NCBI GenBank assembly: GCA_977006965.1
Contig: OZ345366.1
Span: 1,798,001 to 1,862,000 of the forward strand
From: Phymatolithon calcareum
Taxonomy: Eukaryota; Rhodophyta; Florideophyceae; Hapalidiales
Direction of reading: 5' to 3'
DNA length: 64,000 nt
Each line of letters begins with the position of its first letter. The stretch's first letter is position 1. The notes under the pieces are model-generated. The model did not search any database and was not told the origin of the DNA. It saw only the letters and a program-made list of their open reading frames with translations. Below are positions 55,060 through 64,000 of the stretch, piece after piece. A program made the position numbers and the translations under genes.

Positions 55060-55251
55060 GAGGACTTCGAAGGTGATTTCCGTCAGGCAGAGGTGCCACC
55101 GCATAAGGCGCCTGACCGATCGACGATCTACATGAGCCTTTGGAGTGCGGCGTGTTCCGTGAATACGAAGAATTATTCAACGAAAAAATACGGGCGGCAC
55201 CTAGTAACCCCGCTAACGAACACAAGGAAATCTTTGTCGGTAGTCGAGTAG
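55060..55251 (-). pseudogene. Gypsy RNase H (minus strand)
   Basis: Minus-strand translation near 55275-55140 gives GKLRTLAKAERVYSTTDKDF then LVFVSGVTRCRPYFFVE, a stop, and FFVFTEHAALQRLM. This is the Ty3 RNase H region: Y-S-T-T-x-K-(D/E), W/V-x-x-x-x-x-R-P-Y, and the T-(D/E)-H-A-A-L motif. The Asp of T-D-H is replaced by Glu and a stop interrupts it, so it is inactive. The plus-strand frame 54910-55251 is its shadow. Confidence 0.75.
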
Positions 55252-55440
55252 ACGCGTTCCGCCTTCGCTAAGGTGCGTAACTTCCCAGGGGGCTGTGGTA
55301 CCAATCATGACGAGTCTCAAACAGTGCGCATCCAATTTGGGCGATTCTGGCGTCAGTGGGGGGAGAATATGGCAAGCATTTCATGGAAAGGGCGAGAATG
55401 GAACGGTTAATGCAGGGTCTGGGGAACGTCCCCTTCTATG

Positions 55441-57494
55441 CAGCAAGCTGAGCTGGGTACGTAACGATATATATTTGATAAGACAAAATATATTGAAGAT
55501 GTCTGCATGATATACTTGTTATATTTCTTCGATAAATTTTGTATAAATTTCTACTTCATGTTTGAGAGCTGCAAAATGTTATTCCAATGTTACTTAGATC
55601 AATTAATGACGTTTTCGTTTCTAATCGATAATTGCAACCTTGCTGGTATTTCTTATACAAAGGCAACCTGCTCAATTCCACTTTCCAGCATAGCAGTGCA
55701 ATCCTGAAACTTGTGAGTTTTTCTGGACGTTAAGTCACCTGAACCACTTACATCGTCTGCAACTACACCGTTACACTCTATGTGGGGCACAATTCTCCAA
55801 CTCACGATTCAGTACACGTCGACAAACGACGGGTTCGCCTGAACTCGTACAACTGCCGGTCTCATCAGCGCTTCCTGGGAAACTGCAAGCTTTACTCCTG
55901 ACTAGCGAAGTTATACATGGAGGAGGCCGAGCGATAGGATATACTTCCTTGCAAGTCTATCGCATCAGAAATTATGAATTTATGCCCAGCAGAGGACTCG
56001 AAGGCGAGTGGTATTCTTCACGGCCCTATCCATGCGGCTTGTGACACTCTGCAGTGAGAAACAGACCGCTCTTGGTATTTTTACAGATGGACAAACACCA
56101 TTGCTAACAGTTCCGAAATTACCGGGAACGTTTCGTGCACGGGAATACGTCTGTTGCTTTCTTCTCGTCCTCCTCACTTTTTCGTCCTCGGGCTCTTCAA
56201 GCATAGAAACTAAAGGGAAAAAGCAGGCTTGGGTTTTGTTGTGGATGCCATCATTTCCGTCTATGCTGCAGGAATCTATCTTTTCCAGTTTTTCTGTTCT
56301 CGCTCTATCGATATTAAGTAGATATCACTCATTATTGCCGTGCAAAGTTTAACCGTTACCGGGATCGCTTTCATCTTCTGAACAGTTTGTCACGTCAGTA
56401 AGCAGCCATGCTTAATCTCTATGTCCTGATTCATGGCTTACGTTTACGGCATCTTTCCGAAATTGTCCACATTGCCAATTCTAGGTTTCTTCGTCGCATT
56501 GGATTTATTTGCTTTAGTTGAGCCCGGAAGCCTTTCCATAAACTTGAAGAGGTGCTAGAAGCACAGCATAAACCCGCGGGTGATCTGGTTTAGGACAGCA
56601 ACAGAAAAGACTCGTAGGCATTGGCGTCATCACATTCAACCACGGAAAAGCTGAAAATCGGAATGCTGCCTCAAAACTCTACAGAACCCGAGCAGAACGA
56701 TGAGGAGAGAACCAAGCGGCGGCTCTTTACCCAAGAGGATGTTCCGGAGAAGAGGTCGATACGCGCTGCATAACTGCGCCTCATTTGCAGCTGTCCGTAT
56801 CCGTGTCAGATAATGTGAAAGGGTGTGCTTCGAGTCCAATCTCTTTTGTGAATACGAGGGATATATCTCCTACGCGCCTCCATCATTCAGTGCGCATCGT
56901 AAGCGGCGCCATTTTTTCTGACAATAGAACGGGTAAGATAAACAAGTGGTACTGTTCACTTTTCAGCCACGTGCCTTCGCGCTCCCAAACAGAGCCAACG
57001 AAGGTTATGCCAACGCTGTTGATCGTGTACTAAGGCTCTTCGTGAACAATACCCTCTAGCGCTCTAATCGTCTGGATTTCTTCTCTAGGTTTCAAATAGA
57101 ACACAGAATAAACGCGTCGCTCTAATGGATCTTACGTCAAAAAGTCATAACTTTGCGCGCTTTTCCCTTGCGTCGTCATTCACCATTCGAATAGAGCCCT
57201 TTCTCGAATGTTGATCACTGCGAAGGCTGAGCTTGTTTCCAAATTATCAGACTCTTTTGGATCCTTCAATTCTATCGAATAGTATATGTCAACGACCTAG
57301 AAAGATGATATACTGCTTTTATATGGATAATATTTCTTGGCTTACTTTAAAAATACAACCGTTTGTCCGCTTCTCTCCAATCTATTCGAACCGCGATTCG
57401 AAGAAATTATAGGCACCTCAAAGATGTGTAACGAAGCTAACTCGGTTCCTGTATAAGTGCAGCTCCGGACGTCCTCTATACAAATTATGCACTG
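55441..57494. other. No recognisable gene; AT-rich at 55450-55720
   Basis: The left third is strongly AT-rich. Frames such as 56008-56352 (114 codons, plus) are Phe/Ser/Leu-rich without a clear domain and are covered by a minus-strand frame of similar length. I cannot support a gene. Confidence 0.35.
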
Positions 57495-57827
57495 ATGAAC
57501 TGTCTCTTTGAACGGCTACGCTTGAAATTTGATGACGCAACAGATCTCGGAGACACATCAAGAAGAGTATATCCTTCTTTAGTCTTCACTGTAAAGAAAA
57601 CACACCAATCCCTTCCGAGGTTTTTAACATTACCTCTCACCATATCACTATTCTCGACCTTTTGTCACAAAATACGACCCAACAATGGGTATTACGAAAT
57701 TGACAAAGGCTTTTGTACCGATTTTTCCTTTTCTATAGAGCCATCCAGCACATCACAAAGATCTTTACTCAGCACAAGGAAAAAGATTGAGGCGGTCGAC
57801 CATACTGTGCGAAAGGTCAAGAAGTAA
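57495..57827 (+). CDS. Unrecognised 110-aa frame
   Basis: A plus-strand frame from ATG 57495 to TAA 57827 has a hydrophobic stretch at about residues 42-58 (FLTLPLTISLFSTF) and a basic C-terminus (STRKKIEAVDHTVRKVKK). No family is recognised. Downstream, 57870-58060 reads as charged, His/Asp-rich sequence (HSHDDDRISEDYQLGEHVN) in one plus frame, so a decayed coding region may extend to about 58060. Genuine gene status is uncertain. Confidence 0.25.
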   Translation: MNCLFERLRLKFDDATDLGDTSRRVYPSLVFTVKKTHQSLPRFLTLPLTISLFSTFCHKIRPNNGYYEIDKGFCTDFSFSIEPSSTSQRSLLSTRKKIEAVDHTVRKVKK

Positions 57828-58075
57828 ATCCATATGATCAACGTGGCAAGAAGTCCACAAGCAACGCCCCGTTCTGAGCGATGGGAATTTTGAGTGTTAT
57901 CAGAAAATGGAGCATCAAGACCATGAACGGAATCGCGTACACGAGCACTCCCACGATGACGACCGGATCTCAGAGGACTACCAATTGGGCGAGCACGTGA
58001 ACTGGACTTAATGGCACTACGCTGAAGAGATCGATTTTCTTCGAGAACGAGAGAGGGAGAGGACTGGATGACCTC

Positions 58076-59098
58076 TCATTTATCCTCGACGGATTTCTTC
58101 AAATTCTTCTCCGATTCCAGCATCCTCATTTTGAGCGGGAAGCAGCAGCGGAATTCGCGGAACTGGTGCGATTGATCTCTCTTCTCCATCGTATCCCACC
58201 GAAGTGATTCCTTTTTTAAATCCTTCCCCCAATTGCTCTGTGCACACTGAAGTAACGGAAAGATCCTCTCCAATCCCTTTCGGACATTTTTCAGGTCATC
58301 ACATCGAATGAACTGAATCGAAGAGGAAGTATTTTCTCATTGCTGAAGGCCCGTTGCTCAGTCCCATGACCGTAGAAAAGTGTACGACTGAGACAGAGAA
58401 TAGTGTTTGCATCTTCGTGATTCATAGACTAATAGTATACTCAGTGAAGTATTCCAGAAGCCAGAATCCTGTCTCAAAACAATATTGTGCACAATGTTGA
58501 AAACTTCATGCGTCCCGCGTTGGGAGCCTTTTCCCGTCCAGGCTTTCGTGACTCCATCACGAGTTGAATGGAGAGGCATCCCGTGAGCAAGAGAGGCTCT
58601 TCGTCAGCATCGGAACTAATTTCAGGATTCATTCCAGGTAGCCCTTCTTTTCAAAGTTTTCGTAACACAAATCCTCTACCAGCAAAAAAATGGGCCTATG
58701 TACAGAAAATAGTGTGTTTCTGTTTAAGATTATGCAGAGCAAACATTGAAAAGTAAGAGAAATGTCTTCCTTCTTGTCCTGTTTTTGCACTGAAATAGTT
58801 TTTTTAGTTGAAGCGAACTTTGTCTGATAGTAAGTGCTGTACGTAGTGCCCCAAACGTGAGGAAGTGTCAAGCGACTGGAGTTTATATTATTTCCGGGGA
58901 ATGTTTTAGAAGCGTCTGTGCTATGTGTTGATGTACGTTGATTTGGAGGGTTGATTTCTCCATTAAGAGAGCAATTTATTATGGACTGCAACATCGGCCC
59001 ACAAAAAAAAGAATGAAGACTGTAAAGGAGAAAAGTTCCAACTCCTGCAGACTTGTTCTTTAGTGCAACATTCATATATGAACATACCGCAAGTCCTA
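58076..59098. other. No convincing gene
   Basis: Minus-strand frames 58629-59075 (148 codons) and 58076-58273 have no recognisable domain. The former is Asn/Thr/Ser-rich and its stop is close to the end of LINE C, so it may be noncoding. Confidence 0.35.
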
Positions 59099-59149
59099 TG
59101 TTTTGCCACTAGCTGCAAAAACCCACTTCAGGGTGTGGGAATAGCTCAG

Positions 59150-60012
59150 AGTCCACTATTCGCTCATCGCCAGGTTGAACACGCAATTCTTATCCTCGGG
59201 TTTTCTATTCCAAAGCATCCAAAAAGACAATCGTACTGAAGAGTATCTGGTCCAGTGCTTCATCGGCCAGCTTGGTCTCCTCTCCTGTGAGCTGGTATCA
59301 GTACAGATGACTTCCAACTGTGTCCAAGAGCCTTGGAACGTTTTACCCAATTTTTCATCCAGCAGTGTAGTTCTCAGTGCGAGAAATCATCCAAGCCCCG
59401 CAGTTCACTGCCAATTTACGGTTTCGTACTTTCTGAAGCCTTAGGATCTCTAGAACTGATCAGAGGACATGCTTTATTTTCCTCTTTCTGTTACTCTGCA
59501 AGGAGTCTCCTTCATCCTGGCAAAGTAATGCCTTCAGTGAACTAGCAGGAACTCCGTGCTTGAGCTAATCCAACGCACCCTCGAACTGCTCATGCCTTGG
59601 CATTGCTTTCATGTCCCGACATACTAATTGCAGTTTATCCACGTCTATTGGGTCCCTCGGGATGGCCAGTAGGTTCAGTTTCCTGTGCTCTCGCGAGCAT
59701 CCTGAACTCTAAAACCATTCTCCGGTCTGCAGCTGCTTGGATGCGACAGAGACGGCGATGTTTTGCAGACAGGTTTTCTGCGATTTGTCCAAGGACTTGT
59801 GAGAAAAAGATCATCTCCACATGTTCAAGAGCTGTCCGGATTCTCAGCGTCTATGGCGCCAAGTGCATAGCGTACTCCCATCTTGGCTGTACTAGGGTCT
59901 TGTACGTCTTAATAACTCTAATGTCGTTAATATCGAGCATTGAGACACGAAGGGGTCTTAACTGATATCCAGCGATCTTGGAGTTCCAGATGCGCTCGAG
60001 CTTTCTGGCTTC
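59150..60012 (-). pseudogene. LINE C C-terminal domain
   Basis: RIWNSKIAGYQLRPLRVS, TYKTLVQPRWEYAMHLAP and, in the frame 59820-59635, FFSQVLGQIAENLSAKHRRL then CRIQAAADRRMVLEFRMLAR align with the LINE A C-terminal half (FFAQVVGPISKNRYGRLRLL, CRIHNAENRRLVLALKMLER). The end DEALDQILFSTIVFLDALE (about 59260-59200) matches KALDKPLFVTIVFYDDME. W-E-Y shows that the TAG in LINE A replaces a sense codon just before E-Y-A-M-H-L. Confidence 0.75.
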
Positions 60013-60084
60013 TCAGTGACAATTCGGTATTTGAAACCACTTTGAATTTCTTTCCTTCTTTTATTGCGGGATTTCTCGAAGACG

Positions 60085-60290
60085 ATGGAAGAACTCCACA
60101 TCTTTACAGCTCCAGTAGACATTAACAGATACGAAAACTATTTGAAGTCACAAGACCTTTCCAAGTTGCACAAGGTGCGGACCCTGGCGCAGCCTTACAT
60201 CTATATCGCTACGCAGCCAATCTTCATTCGACGTCCTTCAAAGGGATTCCCCAGGTTGGAAACTATTGAGGACGTTCACGGTAGGTAATC
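60085..60290 (+). CDS. Unrecognised frame ending at a GT splice-like site
   Basis: From ATG 60085 the frame encodes about 68 residues with balanced composition (MEELHIFTAPVDINRYENYL, later LAQPYIYIATQPIFIRRPSK). It runs into ACGGTAGGTAATC, which looks like a 5' splice donor, about 10 nt before its stop at 60288. The composition looks more like a real protein than the surrounding sequence. I know no family for it, and no second exon could be chosen with confidence. It may be a fragment of a gene carried by the segment inserted in LINE C. Confidence 0.35.
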
Positions 60291-60504
60291 ATCCCTCTGC
60301 CTTCTTTCAATTCCTTCTGTCTTCTCTACGAGGTTTTTTGAGCGCTTCGGTACACCACAAAGGGAGTACTACTTATACTACCATACTAAGAGAAGTTGAT
60401 AGTCTTCCTCCATTCTGAGATTGGAGCCCAGCTCTTGTTCTTGCAAAAAATCTGCAATGCAGCGGGGAAAAATTTCTGGATGAGGTCTTGGCTTCTTCAT
60501 GAGA

Positions 60505-60765
60505 CGTACAGGTGCACGTGTAGCTGGACCGGTTATAATAAACGGCCTGTATCAAATCTGCTTAGATTCTCAAGATTTCTTCTACATGCAGCGACGGCAG
60601 AGCTGGGTCTGGCCTTTCGAGCGTGGCAAGTTCTCGATTTGCCGAGTCCCAGGCGCATGCTTTCGCGATCGCGCTGACCATTTTCGACGGATTACCGTCA
60701 GAAGAAGCTCGTTGCGCAGCATTACTGGTGCGGTCACTTGCGCCGGCTCGAGCATGGGCGTGTGG
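60505..60765 (+). repeat. GC-rich dispersed repeat, copy 2
   Basis: This copy matches 36830-37100 on the other strand (see that entry). The shared sequence runs from GCTGGACCGGTTATAATAAA to the CACTTGCGCCGGCTCGAGCA region. Two translated frames are equally similar between the copies, so the homology is not evidence of a specific gene. Confidence 0.6.
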
Positions 60766-61224
60766 TTGGAGGTAAGGGAAGTGATGAGGTTGAAGAAAAG
60801 GTTTGGTTTAGGTTGAGTAATTGAGAATGAGATGAGAGTTCCTTAGTTTATTCCAATGGTCGACTCCTGAGATGGAAGTTAAATACCAGCCTAGTGTCAG
60901 TGGAAGGACAATACTGGATGCATACTGACATCAAATGCTGGATGCATTACGAGCATTGCTGTTACTGATGCATCTGCGCTTCCTCAATCTTAACGGTTTC
61001 AAGAAACCACCGACGATAACATAACTACTAGTAAACATACTATCATACTATGACATCTTTCAACTTGACACTTGTACCGAGATCAGACCTGATATTGAAG
61101 TGCGTTTCAACTAGAGCTCCAAGCAGCACACTTTCAACAGGGCGCCTGCGCCGGATTCTTACCCTTTGTCCCTTGCAGTCCGTTCGGTTCGCTCAGGCTC
61201 TGCCAACCTCCTTCCCATGCTCCT

Positions 61225-61990
61225 TTAAATGTCGACAATCTCATGCTTGACAGCTTAAAGTTAACTGGTCTCGAGTCCACTGACAGAAGAACTTCACTTT
61301 TTCCGTTGTCAGTGTTCTAGGTATTTGCCTGTCTCCTCCTCATTTGGATGCAATGTCTAAAAGTCTTCGTAGTCCAACTGGCGATTTAGCAGATAGGAGT
61401 ACATTGTCCGCAAACAGTACTCCTGCAATATACCCGACGTCTCCTGGCACTTGGCTAATTCTTTCGGCGAACTTGTCCATGAACAAATTATACAAGTTTT
61501 GACTTAACGAGATCCCTAGGCGTTTACCCCTGTCGATTACAAAAGACTTCTTCTGATGATCACAAAATCTGAATACTTGTGAGAAAACCAAGAAAACCTC
61601 TATTATCGCTAATAGGTCTTGGGGCGAAGCAATCTCATTCGTTCTTGCAAGAACTTCCTTGGAATTGTATCGTACGCCGTTTTTAGACCCAACAGTGCAA
61701 TACATCTCTGCCCTCTGTTTTTACTTCCAATGCTCGTAGAATGGCGAGGTCAGTATCCTTCTCTTTCTGGAATCCTAGTTCTTGTGCCAGTAGTGCGTCA
61801 ATTGCCGACTCCAAGATTTTTCCAACTTGACTCAGATGGAATATAAGTCGGAAATTTTCAGATCTTTATGATCCCGCTTCCTGTGCGAAGGGACTAAAAA
61901 GGCTTTTATCCATGCCATCGGGACGGTACCGCACCTTGCGCATGCGGCCCAAAGTTCAATCATTATATATGTGCTACTTCCACATCGTCC
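61225..61990 (-). pseudogene. LINE C reverse transcriptase, fingers-palm
   Basis: From the right: MIELWAACARCGTVPMAWIK and AFLVPSHRKRDHKDLK (about 61975-61880), then a decayed stretch. The 121-codon frame 61705-61340 follows, with KSFVIDRGKRLGISLSQNLY, NLFMDKFAERISQVPG and AGVLFADNVLLSA, the last being the catalytic F-A-D-D motif with the second Asp changed to Asn. Further on, NTDNGKSEVLLSVDSRPVNF (about 61310-61250) aligns with LINE A. Inactive. Confidence 0.8.
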
Positions 61991-61994
61991 TTCA

Positions 61995-62840
61995 GCATTT
62001 CTGTTTTACCTCGTCTAGGCCTAGGAGTAGGACGCATGATATAACGTCAATGAGGAGATGATTCATCTCCTCGGAACGTGTTAGTGTCGAGAAAATACAA
62101 TTCTGGAAAACGTCAATACGCTGCTCTGCGATCGAGGGTGCATTGCTTAAATGTAGTCTAATGGATGGGCTAATACATACCAGAGCACTGCCAACGAATC
62201 TTGAATTCGAGACGAGCAGCCTGAAATAGTTGAGAAACCGGAATGGGGAAACAATTTCACGTCGTACTTACTCGTGTGAAGCGCAGAGTGAACAGCAGAC
62301 TAGTTCAAAACTGTCCACTGAGGCACACCAGCCGTTGGTCCTGGACACAGCACCATTCACTTCCGACGGCAGTTGACAGGGCCACGGGCACAAAAATTGC
62401 AACGCAGAGGTTTCCTTATGTCTCTGTGTCCGTTTTATCTCGAAATCTGTTACGTTTTCCTGCGGTTTAACATTATAACACTCAGTAAATGCACTCTTTC
62501 GGCGTAAATTCTACGCCATGAGTCAACTCATGCGAAATTCGAACGCTGCAGCGGCAATTCTAAATCGGCAAAAGCAGAGTACATATGGCTTGCATAGAAG
62601 GCGACGGCTTGCTTTGCAAAGACTGTGAAAGTATTGCACCTCTCCTTTCAAGAGAGCCATAAAATTTCAGAGAAAAGAGAAGTTAGCAGTTTCGTTTCAC
62701 CGTAACCGTTTTGTTCAAGATTACGTTTTATGCCAAATGGCTGTGAATTCGTCAAGCACGCGTCACCGGTCGCTCCTTCTTTGAGTTGACTAGATTAGAA
62801 GCCATGGTCGATACTGAAGTCGCGAGCTCAATGTTCCTCG
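61995..62840. other. No recognisable gene
   Basis: Only short frames without motifs occur between LINE C and the LTR at 62841. Confidence 0.4.
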
Positions 62841-63085
62841 TGTAGACACGCAATGTTGCACTAGTGTAATGAACGACACTTACACTGTCAGTGATTACAT
62901 AAAGACTTCCTGAGATTATTAGTTTAGCGTCGGTTAGTGCTCTCCTCCTTTTACAGGGAGAGCAATTTCTTGCACCTGATCTATTTAAGCGGCGATTCTG
63001 ATCACGTCTTAGACTGGAGCATCTTATCACCGCCACGGAGAGTGATCACCCCATTTTAGTATAAACAAAAAACTTAGTGATTACA
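62841..63085 (+). mobile_element. LTR of a gypsy-like element (5' LTR)
   Basis: The block begins TGTAGACACGCAATGTTGCA and ends AGTGATTACA, and is homologous to 18424-18772. It contains CTATTTAAGCGGCGATTCTG (TATA-like, about 62980) and CTTAGACTGG downstream of it. A gag-like frame begins about 150 nt after its end, so this is probably the 5' LTR of an element that extends beyond or is broken near the window edge. A primer-binding site complementary to a known tRNA was not recognised. Confidence 0.65.
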
Positions 63086-63237
63086 GAGATTTCTTTCCTG
63101 TGGGAGATTTTCTGAACGTTAAGAATAAGATTGTTCAAGTTTAACTTCGAATGGATGACCATCGAACCATGCGACGCGGAAGTATTTCCCCGGTGCAACC
63201 TACCGATCGGTAACCAACCGCCGCGCTATTCGAACCC

Positions 63238-63428
63238 GTGAGCCACCAGATTTTACGGAGTCTCGAGCCAAGAGTTGTAACAAGGTTTTTGAAGGAGAGG
63301 AAACGGTATGAAAATGAGGTAAACCAGAAGAATAAGGAAGTCCCGGCGATGACGGTGGCATCTTACAATGTGTCAATCGACAGGAGCCTTCTCGAGTCTA
63401 TGTTCATCATAGGTAATTTCAATGAAAT
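63238..63428 (+). pseudogene. Gypsy-like gag start, truncated
   Basis: The frame beginning GTG at 63238 reads HQILRSLEPRVVTRFLKERK then RYENEVNQKNKEVPAMTVAS, resembling the N-terminal helical region of Ty3-type Gag (F-x-x-x-R-x-x-Y-E pattern). The gag-like character ends at about 63428, where the sequence switches to CCCCTACTACTAAAGC and a TG-rich simple repeat. The frame happens to stay open to 63546 through the repeat, but those residues (Cys/Val/Ser runs) are repeat-encoded. Confidence 0.5.
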
Positions 63429-64000
63429 ATCCCCTACTACTAAAGCAAGTGTCTGTTTGTGTGTCTGTGTGTCTGTCTGTTTGTTTGTCACCGTCTGCGC
63501 CTACTTAAATATAATTGGATATATGACTCTTCCCGTTCTTGAGTAGAAGTATATAACTGGATGAATCACGTTTGTTGTGTGTTTCGAAATTTAACGATTA
63601 TCATACTGCGCGCCATAACCTCGCGCAGGTAACCCGTATGCAATAAATTGCATTTGTCCCATGCCCGCGGCGAATAGAATTTTTGTATGAAACATTTTTT
63701 ACAGCAATAATTTTTCCACGTAAAACGTTCTCGGCCAATCACATTCACAAACGGTGCAGGCGCGTGCGAGTGCGGTATCGTACCAATAGAATACGCGGAA
63801 AGGGACTGTTGCAAATAATGCTAGCAATGAATTTGCATGTTACGTTTTTGTGATCGTATCCGTTACCAAGCAGATTTCTGCCTACTTAAGGTTCCTCCGG
63901 CCCCCTCCCCCCGTGCACGAAAATACGTGGTGAATTTGTTGCGGGTTGGCAATTCGGTAGCTTGGAGCCATTCATCCCCCAGTCCCGTCCGGCCCCGTTG
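63427..64000 (+). mobile_element. Possible Helitron 5' end
   Basis: At A/TCCCCTACTACTAAAGC (63427) the gag-like sequence is interrupted. Helitrons insert between A and T and begin with TC, and TCTACTACTA-like 5' ends are common among them. The downstream region to the window edge has no genes. The 3' hairpin and CTRR end would lie outside the window, and no RepHel protein is visible, so this remains a suggestion. Confidence 0.2.
63446..63492 (+). repeat. TGTC/TGTT-rich microsatellite
   Basis: The run GTGTCTGTTTGTGTGTCTGT and following consists of imperfect TGTC, TGTG and TGTT tetramers over about 45 nt. Confidence 0.9.

Larger units (their letters stand above)
52920..55440 (-). mobile_element. 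GC-rich Ty3/gypsy pol fragment
   Basis: The minus strand carries, from right to left, RNase H, a decayed integrase zinc-binding region and the integrase core, interrupted by stops and shifts. The block is visibly more GC-rich than both flanks, and the change at about 55440 is abrupt. RT, protease and gag are missing upstream. The sequence 52920-54100 should correspond to the C-terminal part of integrase and 3' region but shows no clear motif. It is a lineage different from the 0.7-4.9 kb element: there is no chromodomain and the integrase lead-in differs. Confidence 0.7.
60012..61220. other. Foreign segment inside LINE C
   Basis: This ~1.2-kb stretch separates two collinear parts of LINE C and has replaced part of its RT thumb. 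It contains the GC-rich dispersed repeat (60505-60765) and a small open frame at 60085. The borders carry no obvious duplication or inverted repeat, so the mechanism is unknown. Confidence 0.55.
59100..61990 (-). mobile_element. LINE C, split by about 1.2 kb of other sequence
   Basis: The minus strand carries the same LINE family as A and B. RT fingers and palm are at 61990-61220 and the C-terminal domain and 3' untranslated region at about 60010-59100. The parts are collinear with LINE A, but the thumb segment between KLSSMRLSTF and RIWNSKIAGYQL is replaced by 60012-61215. The 3' end shares TAGCTGCAAAAACCC and GTCCACT with LINE A. Stops and frameshifts are frequent. Confidence 0.75.

Noticed and set aside
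63430-63546. C-terminal part of the 63238 frame as real protein
   Set aside because: The residues are encoded by the TG-rich simple repeat and lie after the point where gag-like sequence ends.
1-64000. CRISPR arrays, bacterial operons, riboswitches, rRNA
   Set aside because: No regularly spaced direct repeats, no ribosome-binding-site-led gene runs and no rRNA-like blocks were seen. Spliced genes and eukaryotic retroelements argue against a prokaryotic source.

Overview
The window reads as nuclear DNA of a eukaryote. Three related C2H2 zinc-finger genes are interrupted by short GT-AG introns of 70-93 nt, there are no operons or bacterial-style gene spacing, and most of the remaining recognisable sequence consists of decayed transposable elements with internal stops and frameshifts. 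The species cannot be fixed from sequence alone. The retroelement relatives I recognise (Ty3 elements with a C-terminal chromodomain, copia, endonuclease-type LINEs, hAT) and the compact zinc-finger genes would fit an alga such as a multicellular red alga, or possibly an oomycete-like protist. That is an inference with low confidence.

Layout, left to right. 0.7-4.9 kb: a degenerate Ty3/gypsy element on the + strand (gag, protease, RT, RNase H, integrase, chromodomain). 5.4-9.1 kb: unrecognised open frames. 9.5-12.2 kb: an internally deleted Ty1/copia element. 12.5-16.7 kb: copy 1 of a terminal-inverted-repeat DNA transposon (TIR CAGACTGGTGACAGC) containing a solo LTR. 17.0-18.2 kb: a defective hAT element with 8-bp flanking duplications (one mismatch). 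18.4-18.8 kb: a solo LTR. 21.4-22.2 kb: zinc-finger gene 1. 28.6-30.1 kb: an unrecognised open frame split by a second hAT element with a perfect 8-bp duplication. 30.1-36.0 kb: a pile of minus-strand LINEs, including a nested 5'-truncated copy with a 14-bp target-site duplication. 39.25-39.9 kb and 44.3-44.8 kb: zinc-finger genes 2 and 3. 46.3-49.0 kb: copy 2 of the TIR transposon. 52.9-55.45 kb: a GC-rich minus-strand gypsy fragment. 59.1-62.0 kb: a LINE split by about 1.2 kb of other sequence. 62.8 kb to the end: an LTR plus the start of a gag-like frame, cut by a possible Helitron end and a TG-rich microsatellite.

The three zinc-finger genes are the only genes I would call intact host genes. 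They share an N-terminal KLDLSYLLN-type motif, four fingers (three C2H2 and a last C2HC) and one phase-0 intron at the same place, and they lie in the same orientation, so they look like a dispersed tandem family of DNA-binding regulators separated by transposon insertions. The least familiar entity is the TIR transposon family at 12.5 and 46.3 kb. Its minus-strand reading frames are conserved at protein level between the copies, but I cannot match them to a known transposase.
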